From Methanoregula sp. (lineage in GTDB: Archaea > Halobacteriota > Methanomicrobia > Methanomicrobiales > Methanospirillaceae), in contig NZ_PMZU01000013.1 of NCBI RefSeq assembly GCF_003170075.1, forward strand, positions 1 through 33,329: a stretch of 33,329 bases of DNA, read 5' to 3'. Position 1 is the stretch's first letter. Each line of letters opens with the position of its first letter. The position numbers and the translations under genes were made by a program. Positions 8,144-15,933 of this stretch are shown here, piece after piece. Below the pieces are notes generated by a model. The model saw only the letters and a program-made list of their open reading frames with translations. It searched no databases and was not told where the DNA came from.

Positions 8144-8272
8144 GTGCCGCCGCCCCAGAAGGGGCACCCCCGCGGCGGATCAGAGACTAAAAAGAATGCA
8201 AAATACAAATGATATAAAAAAAACTCCCTTCCCCCGCCGTGCCCCGTAGGGGCCCTGATGCGGGGAGCCCTC
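8144..8272 (+). repeat. dispersed GC-rich element, copy A
   Basis: Two blocks recur in the same order and orientation at 28462-28564. Block 1 (8144-8183) matches 28462-28501 at 36 of 40 positions and can fold as GCCGCCG...CGGCGG with an inner CCCC/GGGG stem. Block 2 (8251-8272, GGCCCTGATGCGGGGAGCCC core) matches 28543-28564 with about two differences. A/T-rich sequence follows both copies. Read as protein, block 1 gives AAAPEGxxPRRIR in both copies. Confidence 0.6.
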
Positions 8273-8453
8273 GTCTTATTTTTATTGAAGAGTATCGTTT
8301 GGTGTGAGAGTTGTTGGTCTGTATACCTGCTTACATCACAAGTTTTTTTCCGGATTTCATTATAGTGCAGAATGCCCCCGTTTTATCTGTAAATACTCCG
8401 TTCCCCATTCCAAGGCTTCATATCCGGTGCAGTCAACTGTACCGTGAAAGACC

Positions 8454-9110
8454 ATGACCGATGCAACGTATGGTGCAAAACTCCAGCGTGACGGCAAGAC
8501 CTACGCGATCCAGACCCGGATCCCGGCCGGTGTCGTCACACCGGAAAATCTCGAAACAATTGCGAAGGTTGCAAAGAAATACCATATTCCCCTTGTAAAG
8601 ATAACTTCAGGCCAGCGTTTCCTGCTTGTCGGCGTTCAGGAACAGGATATCACAGATGTACGCAGGGAACTTGGCAATCTTGGGATGGCCTCCATCACTC
8701 CCGGTGTACGGTATGTCCAGTCATGCCCGGGAATCGCGTACTGTAAAAATGGCACGCAGGATTCCATCCACCTCGCCCGGGAGATCTCCGATGAATATGC
8801 GGGAAAAGAATTCCCGGCCAAGATCAAGATCGGTGTCTCCGGCTGCCCGCGGTGCTGCGGGGAGAGCCGGGTACGGGATATCGGCATCATGGGAACTGCC
8901 AAGGGCTGGACGATATTCTTCGGCGGACACAGCGGTTTTAAATCACGGCAGGGAGAGCAGGTCGCCACCGGCCTCACCTCAAAGGAGGTACGGGATCTTA
9001 TCCGGGCCCTGCTTAATCATTATAAGACCCATGCGGAGCCAAAGGAGCGGAGCTCACGGTTCCTCGAACGGGTGGGAACGGAATGGATTAGGGATGTGAA
9101 ACCGGCATAA
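8454..9110 (+). CDS. small sulfite-reductase-like siroheme/4Fe-4S protein (Dsr-like protein)
   Basis: A 218-residue single-unit homologue of the nitrite/sulfite reductase family, of the kind called dissimilatory sulfite reductase-like proteins in methanogens. An N-terminal ferredoxin-like half (KTYAIQTRIPAGVVTPENL ... ITSGQRFLLVGV) precedes the cluster/siroheme half. The cysteine ligands are in SCPGIAYC (C-x5-C) and GCPRCCGE (C-x3-C). The protein is far shorter than assimilatory enzymes and lacks a second ferredoxin-like repeat. The physiological substrate is unknown; sulfite or nitrite reduction, or siroheme handling, are options. The ATG at 8454 has only a weak ribosome site. It is monocistronic and convergent with the DUF2115 gene. 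Confidence 0.85.
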   Translation: MTDATYGAKLQRDGKTYAIQTRIPAGVVTPENLETIAKVAKKYHIPLVKITSGQRFLLVGVQEQDITDVRRELGNLGMASITPGVRYVQSCPGIAYCKNGTQDSIHLAREISDEYAGKEFPAKIKIGVSGCPRCCGESRVRDIGIMGTAKGWTIFFGGHSGFKSRQGEQVATGLTSKEVRDLIRALLNHYKTHAEPKERSSRFLERVGTEWIRDVKPA

Positions 9111-9160
9111 GGGAGGTCGTGTTGGATTCGGGGCATACCGGTTAAAAGCGATTCCCACCA

Positions 9161-9838
9161 TTACCCGTTGAAATTATGATACCTGTAGCAGTTATCGATA
9201 AATTCCTGTTTCCGGTGCTCGCTCGCGTTCAACGGCGGCTTCAGGTACCCGACTGCCGGCGTCTGCTGTGCCGGGCAGAACGGGCAGAGGGCAGCATCAA
9301 CATCGCCTGCCTTTTCCCGGACCGGGCAGTAATACACTCCATCAATAAGTTCGACCCGGTCGCCACCGGGAAACCGCATCCCCACCGGGTGGCCCGGCTC
9401 CTGCTGCACGATCATGCAGGAAGCGGCAAGCAGGAATTTTAAGAAACGGAGCCGGAGGTCGCCGGTGCCTGGACGGCACTGTGCGATCACCATATCCCAG
9501 TAGGTGTTCTCCGCATCCGTCACCGGCTCTTTTTTTGTCCTGAACGTTCCCTGCTGATCCATGAGCCGGATGGCCTGGTATGTCCCGAGAAGGTGGCCGG
9601 TGATCGCCTCTTCGAGGTCTTTGCGGTAATCCGGCGAAAGATCCCGTATCGAGTTCCCGAAATTCTGCTCCATCTGCCGGATGTCGCGGGGCGAATACAA
9701 AAGCACGACCCGGGCAAGTGCAACACCGAGTTCACCCCGGCTCCGCATTGCCTTGAACCGGGTGCAGTCCCGGTTTATGGCAGCGGCGATCTGTTCCGGC
9801 ATACCCTGTTCCGGATTATACGGTGTGTCTGCATTCAT
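9161..9838 (-). CDS. DUF2115 (UPF0305) family protein
   Basis: A 225-residue soluble protein that appears to belong to the archaeal DUF2115/UPF0305 family, known mainly from methanogens and without an established function. The C-terminal part holds the cysteine cluster YYCPVREKAGDVDAALCPFCPAQ-like segment, suggesting metal binding. An internal block reads LARVVLLYSPRDIRQMEQNFG. The frame stays open on the minus strand to 10231, but that extension lies inside the opposite-strand cimA gene and is a shadow. The ATG at 9838 has GGAG ten bases upstream and is chosen. The gene is divergent from cimA across about 140 bases that must hold both promoters. Confidence 0.75.
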   Translation of the reverse strand: MNADTPYNPEQGMPEQIAAAINRDCTRFKAMRSRGELGVALARVVLLYSPRDIRQMEQNFGNSIRDLSPDYRKDLEEAITGHLLGTYQAIRLMDQQGTFRTKKEPVTDAENTYWDMVIAQCRPGTGDLRLRFLKFLLAASCMIVQQEPGHPVGMRFPGGDRVELIDGVYYCPVREKAGDVDAALCPFCPAQQTPAVGYLKPPLNASEHRKQEFIDNCYRYHNFNG

Positions 9839-9931
9839 GGGAACAGTCTCCAGGGTATTATTTTCCTTACGGTATTTTACCCGGCCGGGACATGTAAGGG
9901 TTCCGGTGCGGGTATTCCGGTGTCCGAACGT

Positions 9932-9939
9932 TTTAATAG
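9932..9939 (+). promoter_or_regulatory. probable TATA box of the cimA-ilvBN operon
   Basis: TTTAATAG lies about 45 bases before the GTG start of cimA. A transcript starting about 25 bases downstream would have a leader of only some 15 bases. Confidence 0.35.
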
Positions 9940-9977
9940 TCTGCATTCCTAGTTCTGTAGCATGGTGTCTACCATGA

Positions 9978-11468
9978 GTGAGTGTTTTATTCGCCAGTAA
10001 ACTGCGTTTTTTTGATACCACGTTACGGGACGGGGAACAGACCCCGGGTGTATCGTTAAACCCGGACCAGAAGTTAGAGATTGCGACAAGGCTTGCAGAC
10101 ATCGGTGTCGATGTTGTCGAAGCCGGTTCTGCTGCGGCATCCACAGGAGAGCAGGACGCGATCCGGCTTATATCGGGCGCCGGGCTCCCGGTCGAGACCT
10201 GCACGTTTGTCCGGGCCGTGAAAGCCGACATCGATTATGCCGCGGACAACGGCGCCGATTCGGTTCATCTCGTAATACCTGTCAGCGACCTGCACATCGA
10301 AAAGAAGATGCGCAAGACCCGCGAGCAGGTTGCGGAGATGGCGTGGAGTTCGGTCGAGTACGCGAAGAGCCGGGGGCTCATTGTCGAACTCTCGGGCGAG
10401 GACGCGTCGCGGGCCAACCAGGAATTCCTCAGGCAGGTTTTTTCCGGGGGGGTGGAACGCGGGGCCGACCGGCTCTGCTTCTGCGACACGGTGGGCGTGC
10501 TTACGCCCGAGAAGATCACGGCATTCATCCCGCCGCTTGCGGGGATCGCTCCGCTTTCAATCCACTGCCATGACGACCTCGGCTTTGCGCTCGCAAACAC
10601 GGTCGCGGCCTTGAAAGCCGGCGCAACCTGTGCCCACGTCACGGTAAACGGCCTTGGAGAGCGGGCAGGGAACACGCCGTTTGAGGAACTGGTCATGTCA
10701 TTAGAGGTGCTTTACGGGTACCCGACCGGGATCAAAAAAGAGGAGATCTATTCCCTCTCGACCCTTGTCTCGCGGCTCACGGGCGTCCCGCTACCGGTCA
10801 ACAAGGCAATCGTTGGCGAGATGGCGTTTACCCACGAGAGCGGAATCCACGCCCACGGCGTGATCCGGGAGCCGACAACGTACGAGTCGATCCAGCCCGA
10901 GCAGATCGGCAGGAAACGCCGGATCGTGCTCGGGAAACATTCCGGTACTGCATCAGTCGAAGCGGCGCTGCACGAGATGAAGTACGCGCCAAACGGGCAG
11001 CAGCTCAAGGCCATCGTTGCACGGATCAAGGACCTCGGGGACTCCGGTAAAAGGGTAAGCGATGCTGATCTCATGGCCGTTGCCGATACAGTGCTTGCGA
11101 TGGAGTGCAAACCCGTGATCAAACTGCGGCAGTTCACGGTCGTCTCGGGAAGCAGCATGCTCCCTACCGCCTCGGTCACGCTCGAAGTGAAGGGAAAGGA
11201 GATAACCGGCGCAGCAACCGGCGACGGCCCGGTCGATGCCGCGATGCAGGTGCTCAGCAAATCGATCGCCGATGTTGGAGATATCCGGCTTGAAGAGTAC
11301 CATGTCGACGCGATCAGCGGCGGGACGGATGCACTTGTCGAAGTAACAGTAAGGTTAAGTAAAGACGGGAAGATAATTACTTCACGAGGCGCCCGCACCG
11401 ACATTATCATGGCGAGCGTCGAGGCGATGATCGCCGGAATGAACAGACTACTCGAGGAACGAACATGA
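9978..11468 (+). CDS. cimA: (R)-citramalate synthase, LeuA/CimA/AksA family
   Basis: CimA condenses pyruvate with acetyl-CoA to (R)-citramalate, the first step of the pyruvate route to isoleucine. The N-terminal TIM barrel shows RFFDTTLRDGEQTPGVSL, SIHCHDDLG (metal-binding His-x-His), VNGLGERAGN and FTHESGIHAHG. The C-terminal ~120 residues form the LeuA-type regulatory domain. VDVVEAGSAAAS, where LeuA and AksA proteins usually have EAGFP or EAGTP, and strong overall likeness to M. jannaschii CimA (from memory) favour CimA. 2-isopropylmalate synthase remains possible. The start is GTG at 9978. The gene overlaps ilvB by four bases (ATGA), and the operon supports a branched-chain amino-acid role. 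Confidence 0.8.
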   Translation: MSVLFASKLRFFDTTLRDGEQTPGVSLNPDQKLEIATRLADIGVDVVEAGSAAASTGEQDAIRLISGAGLPVETCTFVRAVKADIDYAADNGADSVHLVIPVSDLHIEKKMRKTREQVAEMAWSSVEYAKSRGLIVELSGEDASRANQEFLRQVFSGGVERGADRLCFCDTVGVLTPEKITAFIPPLAGIAPLSIHCHDDLGFALANTVAALKAGATCAHVTVNGLGERAGNTPFEELVMSLEVLYGYPTGIKKEEIYSLSTLVSRLTGVPLPVNKAIVGEMAFTHESGIHAHGVIREPTTYESIQPEQIGRKRRIVLGKHSGTASVEAALHEMKYAPNGQQLKAIVARIKDLGDSGKRVSDADLMAVADTVLAMECKPVIKLRQFTVVSGSSMLPTASVTLEVKGKEITGAATGDGPVDAAMQVLSKSIADVGDIRLEEYHVDAISGGTDALVEVTVRLSKDGKIITSRGARTDIIMASVEAMIAGMNRLLEERT

Positions 11469-13144
11469 AAACCGGGGCAAAACTCCTCATTGAAGCACTG
11501 CAGCGCGAGGGTACCGATACGATATTCGGTTACCCTGGCGGCTCGGTGCTGCCGATCTATGATGAACTCTACGATTCACCATTGCGGCATATCCTGGTAC
11601 GGCACGAACAGGCAGCTGCTCATGCCGCGGACGGGTATGCCCGCGCGAGCGGCCGGGTAGGAGTATGCCTTGCCACCTCGGGGCCCGGTGCCTGCAACCT
11701 TGTCACCGGGATTGCGACGGCCTACATGGACTCGGTTCCCCTTGTCGCCATTACCGGCCAGGTTCCGACCACGATGCTCGGGAACGATGCGTTCCAGGAA
11801 TCGGATATCCAGGGCATTACGATGCCGATCACCAAGCACAACTACCTCGTGAAGGACACATCAGACATCCCCCGCGTGGTACAGGAGGCATTCTACATCG
11901 CGGGCACGGGACGGCAGGGACCGGTCCTTATTGACCTGCCAAAGGATATCAACACCCGGTCAGTCAAGGAACCGGTTGTGCCCGAAAAAGTTGCACTCCG
12001 TGGCTACAACCCGACATACAAGGGGAACAAGCGCCAGATCGACAGGGCGATCGAACTGATTGTGGCGGCCGAACGCCCACTCATCTACGCGGGCGGAGGC
12101 GTGATCTCGTCTAATGCGTCGCCGGAACTCGTGACATTTGCGACAAACCTCGGCATCCCGATCACCACAACCCTGATGGGACTCGGGTGCATTCCCTGCG
12201 ATCACCCGCTCAACCTCGGGATGCTCGGGATGCACGGCACCGAGTACGCGAACTTCGCGGTCACCGAATGCGATCTTTTAATCGCGATCGGGGCCCGGTT
12301 CGACGACCGGGTCACGGGCAAGATCGACACCTTCGCGCCGCATGCAAAGATCATCCATATCGATATCGACCCGGCCGAGATCGGGAAAAACAAGCGCGTG
12401 GACGTGCCGATCGTCGGCGATGTGAAATCCGTGCTCACGGACATGATCGCGGGCTTAAAGAAGATCGGTACCTGCGACGCGTGGCAGAAGAAGATCAAGC
12501 ACTGGAAGCAGCACCACCCGCTCCGGTACGGGAAGGACAACGGGTGTCTGCATCCGCAGTTCATCCTCCAGCAGATGAGTGAATTGTTAAAAGGCGATGC
12601 GGTGATCGTGTCGGAGGTGGGCCAGAACCAGATGTGGACTGCACAGTACTTCTGTTTCCGCCAGCCCCGCACCTGGATCACATCCGGTGGCCTCGGCACA
12701 ATGGGCTACGGTTTCCCGGCTGCTATCGGGGCGCACTTTGCCCGGCCCGATGTGCCGGTTTTTGATGTGGCCGGTGACGGGAGCATCCAGATGAACATCC
12801 AGGAGATGGGAACCGTGGCGCAGTACAAGATCCCGGTGAAGATCGCGATCTTAAACAACATGTATCTCGGGATGGTGCGCCAGTGGCAGGAACTCTTCTA
12901 CGACCGGCGCTACTCGTACACCGAGCTTCCGCCGGTGGAGTTTGTGAAGATCGCACAGGCGTACGGCATCGACGGCATCAAGGTGGAGTCCTGCGATGAC
13001 GTGATGCCGTCCTTAAAGGCCGCAGTGGACTGCGACGGGCCGTTTGTGCTGGACTTCCGGATCGAGCGGGAGGAGAATGTCTTTCCCATGGTTCCGGCCG
13101 GGGCTGCGATCAACGAAATGATCGGGGGGCATCCGCGATCATGA
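11465..13144 (+). CDS. ilvB: acetolactate synthase large (catalytic) subunit
   Basis: IlvB is the thiamine-diphosphate and FAD-dependent enzyme that makes acetolactate or acetohydroxybutyrate for valine, leucine and isoleucine. The 559-residue length is standard. Visible features are the N-terminal FGYPGGSVLPIYDEL, the catalytic-Glu segment RHEQAAAHAADGYARASG, the GPGACNLVTGIATAYMDS block, and the C-terminal ThDP-binding motif GDGSIQMNIQEMGT ending in LNNMYLGMVRQWQELF. The start overlaps the cimA stop and the end overlaps the ilvN start, four bases each, so the three genes are likely translationally coupled. ilvC, which often follows, is absent here. Confidence 0.97.
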   Translation: MKTGAKLLIEALQREGTDTIFGYPGGSVLPIYDELYDSPLRHILVRHEQAAAHAADGYARASGRVGVCLATSGPGACNLVTGIATAYMDSVPLVAITGQVPTTMLGNDAFQESDIQGITMPITKHNYLVKDTSDIPRVVQEAFYIAGTGRQGPVLIDLPKDINTRSVKEPVVPEKVALRGYNPTYKGNKRQIDRAIELIVAAERPLIYAGGGVISSNASPELVTFATNLGIPITTTLMGLGCIPCDHPLNLGMLGMHGTEYANFAVTECDLLIAIGARFDDRVTGKIDTFAPHAKIIHIDIDPAEIGKNKRVDVPIVGDVKSVLTDMIAGLKKIGTCDAWQKKIKHWKQHHPLRYGKDNGCLHPQFILQQMSELLKGDAVIVSEVGQNQMWTAQYFCFRQPRTWITSGGLGTMGYGFPAAIGAHFARPDVPVFDVAGDGSIQMNIQEMGTVAQYKIPVKIAILNNMYLGMVRQWQELFYDRRYSYTELPPVEFVKIAQAYGIDGIKVESCDDVMPSLKAAVDCDGPFVLDFRIEREENVFPMVPAGAAINEMIGGHPRS

Positions 13145-13644
13145 AGGCGCACACGTTATCCATCCTTGTAGAGAACAAGGCCGGTGTCCTCTCCCGGGTC
13201 ACGGGTCTCTTCTCCCGGCGCGGCTTTAACATCGAGAGCCTCGCGGTCGGTCCCTGTGAGGAACCGGACATGAGCCGGATCACCATTGTCGTGATCGGCG
13301 ATGACGCGCAGGTCGAGCAGGTGATGAAGCAGCTCAACAAGCTCATCGATGTGATCAAGGTCTCGGACCTGACCGACAACGAACGGGTCGAACGCGAGCT
13401 GGTGATGTTCAAGGTGACCGCCGACCAGGGGACGACCCGTGCGGAGATCATGCAGATCGCGACCATCTTCCGCGCCCAGATCGTCGACGTGGGTGCAAAG
13501 TCGGTGATCCTCCAGGTGGTCGGGGATTCTGACAAGATCAACGCAATGGAGAAACTGCTCCGCCAGTTTGGGATCAAGGAACTGATCCGGACGGGAAGGA
13601 TCGGGATTTTGCGTGGGACTAAAACGGTAACGAGCAGCAAGTAA
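13141..13644 (+). CDS. ilvN: acetolactate synthase small (regulatory) subunit
   Basis: This is the ACT-domain subunit that stimulates IlvB and gives valine feedback control. The ACT domain runs from HTLSILVENKAGVLSRVTGLFSRRG to the RITIVV strand, then a second conserved domain begins after RVERELVMFKV. The 167 residues equal the usual length of archaeal IlvN/IlvH. ATG at 13141 overlaps the ilvB stop by four bases. T-tracts follow at 13681-13686 and 13698-13703, marking the end of the operon. Confidence 0.95.
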   Translation: MKAHTLSILVENKAGVLSRVTGLFSRRGFNIESLAVGPCEEPDMSRITIVVIGDDAQVEQVMKQLNKLIDVIKVSDLTDNERVERELVMFKVTADQGTTRAEIMQIATIFRAQIVDVGAKSVILQVVGDSDKINAMEKLLRQFGIKELIRTGRIGILRGTKTVTSSK

Positions 13645-13680
13645 TTTTTAATAAACAAGAGAGATGAGGGGAGTTAGAAC

Positions 13681-13703
13681 TTTTTTAAAAGGCACTCTTT
13701 TTT
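13681..13703 (+). terminator. T-tracts ending the cimA-ilvBN operon
   Basis: T6 at 13681-13686 and T6 at 13698-13703 lie shortly after ilvN and before the convergent polymerase fragment. Confidence 0.4.
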
Positions 13704-13731
13704 CCCGGTTACCCTGTTTCCGTAAAGGTGT

Positions 13732-14418
13732 CTATACCGAATGTATCACAGGGAATTTTTTTACCTGGTTTCTTTGGGAATACGCACTCACAATCTCGGC
13801 ATATGCCCTGTCGATCCGCCCGCGGTAAAACGACAGATCGAAGGATTTCGCACACCAGGCCGGTTCCACCCGGTACCGTCTGGCATCGGTCACGATATAC
13901 TGGATCTTCATGCCGGGCGCGATCCCGATCCCGTGATCCCGGTATGCCTGCACCGCCGCGCCTTCGATGCACCGGTGGGAGTACGTGAGCCGGCTGATCC
14001 GGTGGTTGATCACCATCTGCCTGGGATCCGCTGCCGGCAGGCTGGTTACCGTTTCCCGGAAAATATCCGCGACCTCTTTACCGGTCGATTTGAGTTCCGC
14101 ACTATTTTTTGCACGCGCCATGACCGCGAACATCCGGCGCTGCATCTCCCGCACGTACTCCGGCGTATCGTGCCTTCGGGCGGCAACCCCCCGGACCCTG
14201 ATGCTGCCATCCGGGAGCCGGCCGTAATACCGGTTGTAGGCACCAAACCCGTCCGCGAGCGGCAAAAAGACGATCCAGTCGAAGTGTTCTGCTTCAAGGG
14301 GCAGGCCGGTTTTACGCTCGACCCGTTCCCGGAGAGCCTCGACTGGTGACCCCTCCACCCAGAGGCAGTCTACGATCCCGTGCAGCACCTTGAAATCCAT
14401 CTCCTCAGCAATATCCAT
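13732..14418 (-). CDS. C-terminal fragment of an inactivated B-family DNA polymerase (PolB2-like)
   Basis: About 228 residues aligning with the end of the palm and the thumb of archaeal family B polymerases. MDIAEEMDFKVLHGIVDCLW matches the palm strand that normally reads GFKVLYGDTDSLW, so the first catalytic Asp of YGDTDS is lost (GIVDC). NRYYGRLPDGSIRVRGVAARR and DTPEYVREMQRRMF match the following region, and the INHRISR segment matches the thumb. Loss of DTD is, from memory, typical of the archaeal PolB2 paralogue family, regarded as non-catalytic. The rest of the polymerase and the exonuclease domain are missing upstream. The frame is open to 14502, but the stretch before ATG 14418 is a duplicated leader sequence, so that ATG is preferred. 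Confidence 0.7.
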   Translation of the reverse strand: MDIAEEMDFKVLHGIVDCLWVEGSPVEALRERVERKTGLPLEAEHFDWIVFLPLADGFGAYNRYYGRLPDGSIRVRGVAARRHDTPEYVREMQRRMFAVMARAKNSAELKSTGKEVADIFRETVTSLPAADPRQMVINHRISRLTYSHRCIEGAAVQAYRDHGIGIAPGMKIQYIVTDARRYRVEPAWCAKSFDLSFYRGRIDRAYAEIVSAYSQRNQVKKFPVIHSV

Positions 14419-14509
14419 AGCACCGATCCCTGCTGCACTGAGGGGGGTAAAGGGCTGGCCATGGGTGGTGTGAAAGTGATTTCTCACCGGTGGCTGGTGC
14501 AAGGTTGAG
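14416..14509 (-). repeat. duplicated leader, copy 1
   Basis: Ninety-four bases that match 15931-16026 at roughly 85 per cent by hand alignment with one single-base gap near the end and two extra bases in the other copy. On the minus strand it ends exactly at GGTGCTATG, the start codon of the polymerase fragment. The other copy ends at the same GGTGCTATG in front of an unrelated gene. Confidence 0.75.
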
Positions 14510-14528
14510 GGCTTTATCCTTCAACTCT

Positions 14529-15413
14529 CTATCGGGTGAAATCTGCCAGGAGGCTTTTCCGGTCCCGTACTCGCAGGTTTGCTGTAAAGGTTCGGGCGAG
14601 CAGGGGATTAACTGCCTGAGGAGGCAGGCCGATAGCTTTAGCGGTTTTTCTGGTAAATTCCATCAGGTCAGGAGGATCTGTACCGGCATTAGCAAGCACG
14701 GCTTCATGTATCATCTGGAGGTACTCAACTGCCTGGTCCATCCGTCGGTATGCCTCCTCTCCTTTTCTCGGTTCTTCCCATGCCGAGAGAAGAACCCGGA
14801 TGCCGGTAAGTCTCCGAAGCCGTTTAACCGACTGCACGGATGCGAGGGCATCATCATAGACCGGTAGATCTCCCGTCACCGGTATCGCGTCACCTGAGAA
14901 AAGCGCCCCTTCACTGTGCATGAAAAGCGAGATAGACCCGGGCGAGTGTCCCGGTGTGTGGAATACCTGCATTTCCCCGGCTCTGGTCTCATCGGGCTCT
15001 ATTGATTCCCCATCTTCAAGTTCGTGATCAAGCTGCACCGATCCACCAACAAGCGTGGCAAACCCCGGCACCGGCCGCTCGCGGTTCTGGAGTTCCACGT
15101 CCTCTATCCATGCCCGCTCCAAGGAATGCGCCGCTATACTGCACTTAGTTGCCTGTTGGATTGCCCGTGATGCCCCGATATGATCTGGATGCGAATGGGT
15201 AAGGATGATCAGTGCAATCTCTGACGGGTTGCGGCCGGTGGACCGGATAGAGTCAAAGATCTGCGCCTCACATCCTGCTACCCCCGTGTCGATGAGGGTG
15301 ATTGTCTCACCGTAAACGAGATACGAGTATACGAACCGGTCGAGTGCGATACTAGGCGCTATCGGAACCCTGAACGAATGCCTGAGCGCGTGGATGGAGG
15401 GTGCCATCTGCAT
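14529..15413 (-). CDS. MBL-fold metallohydrolase
   Basis: A metallo-beta-lactamase-fold hydrolase of unknown substrate. The metal-binding motif is LTHSHPDHIGA (HxHxDH), followed by FHTPGHSPGSISLF and LFSGDAIPV, which supplies the bridging Asp. The last metal ligand of most family members, a His in a GH(G/E) segment, is not seen: the equivalent strand reads VLLSAWEEPRKG. A helical C-terminal domain of ~90 residues follows. Start choice: the frame is open to ATG 15440, but AAAGGAATTC sits six bases before ATG 15413 (MQMAPSIH), so that start is preferred. It lies between the polymerase fragment and an unknown gene, all on the minus strand. Confidence 0.85.
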   Translation of the reverse strand: MQMAPSIHALRHSFRVPIAPSIALDRFVYSYLVYGETITLIDTGVAGCEAQIFDSIRSTGRNPSEIALIILTHSHPDHIGASRAIQQATKCSIAAHSLERAWIEDVELQNRERPVPGFATLVGGSVQLDHELEDGESIEPDETRAGEMQVFHTPGHSPGSISLFMHSEGALFSGDAIPVTGDLPVYDDALASVQSVKRLRRLTGIRVLLSAWEEPRKGEEAYRRMDQAVEYLQMIHEAVLANAGTDPPDLMEFTRKTAKAIGLPPQAVNPLLARTFTANLRVRDRKSLLADFTR

Positions 15414-15456
15414 AAGAATTCCTTTGTGCGGATTTCGCAATAAAATTTGATGGCTC

Positions 15457-15933
15457 TTACGAACCGACCATGATCGGGGTCTGCATCTCGGGCGCTGTAT
15501 TCTGCACGGGATGTAGTAATGCGAAGGTCTGATGTGAAGATTCTTTTGGCGGTTCCCGCACGATGTTCTCGGAGTGCCCGGTCAGGATCTGGTTCTGCTT
15601 TGCAAGTGCCGCAAGAATCTGCCGGTTTACTTCGAGGTTTTCCCAAGTAAGCGCGGAGATCTCTCCCATGATCTTTGTCTGCTCGGAGATCAAGGACGAG
15701 AGGTCATACGCGGATTTTGTTCCAGATTCTGCTGCAGGAATGGACAGCGGCCGTTTCTTTGCAAATTCGCTCCTTCGCTTCCAGATCTTTGAGATACTGA
15801 CGAGACCTTTTTTTGTATCGGGAAACACCGTATGATATCTCTCATAAAATTCGTGGCTATCTCTGCATTGGAGGACAAGGTCGATCTCTGCTTCTTCGAC
15901 CACTTGGTATTTGCGGACTGGGGTTTTTTGCAT
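15457..15933 (-). CDS. unknown protein with helical C-terminal half
   Basis: About 158 residues; not recognised as a named family. The N-terminal half contains the block HEFYERYHTVFPDTKKGLVS and SKIWKRRSEF, basic and aromatic, which could bind nucleic acid. The C-terminal half (LSSLISEQTKIMGEISALTWENLEVNR and onward) has heptad-like hydrophobic spacing compatible with a coiled coil, then a proline-rich tail. The frame extends to 15978, but those 15 residues lie in the duplicated leader. The ATG at 15933 is the last codon of that repeat and is preferred, with GGAGG about 11 bases before it. The gene ends 44 bases before the MBL start. Confidence 0.6.
   Translation of the reverse strand: MQKTPVRKYQVVEEAEIDLVLQCRDSHEFYERYHTVFPDTKKGLVSISKIWKRRSEFAKKRPLSIPAAESGTKSAYDLSSLISEQTKIMGEISALTWENLEVNRQILAALAKQNQILTGHSENIVREPPKESSHQTFALLHPVQNTAPEMQTPIMVGS

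Larger units (their letters stand above)
7907..8453. other. gene-poor 547-base region with T-tracts, TATA box and GC-rich hairpins
   Basis: Three similar CGGA(C)TTTTTTT runs (7923-7934, 7952-7962, 8012-8023) may terminate the permease transcript. A strong TATA-like TTTATAAAT lies at 8051-8059. A perfect hairpin GGGGGC-TGAT-GCCCCC at 8109-8124 and one copy of the dispersed GC-rich element (8144-8272) follow. No gene of usual size is present, although a 29-codon frame (8101-8190) runs through the element. From 8280 to 8453 only possible promoter or leader sequence for the next gene is seen. Confidence 0.6.

Noticed and set aside
9839-10231. N-terminal extension of the DUF2115 gene
   Set aside because: The extension lies antisense to cimA and its divergent promoter, and its residues do not look like the family. 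The inner ATG has a good ribosome site.
9978-11468. Calling this gene homocitrate synthase (aksA) for coenzyme B synthesis
   Set aside because: It carries a full C-terminal regulatory LeuA domain and an EAGSA segment as in CimA, and is coupled to ilvBN. AksA proteins usually lack that domain.
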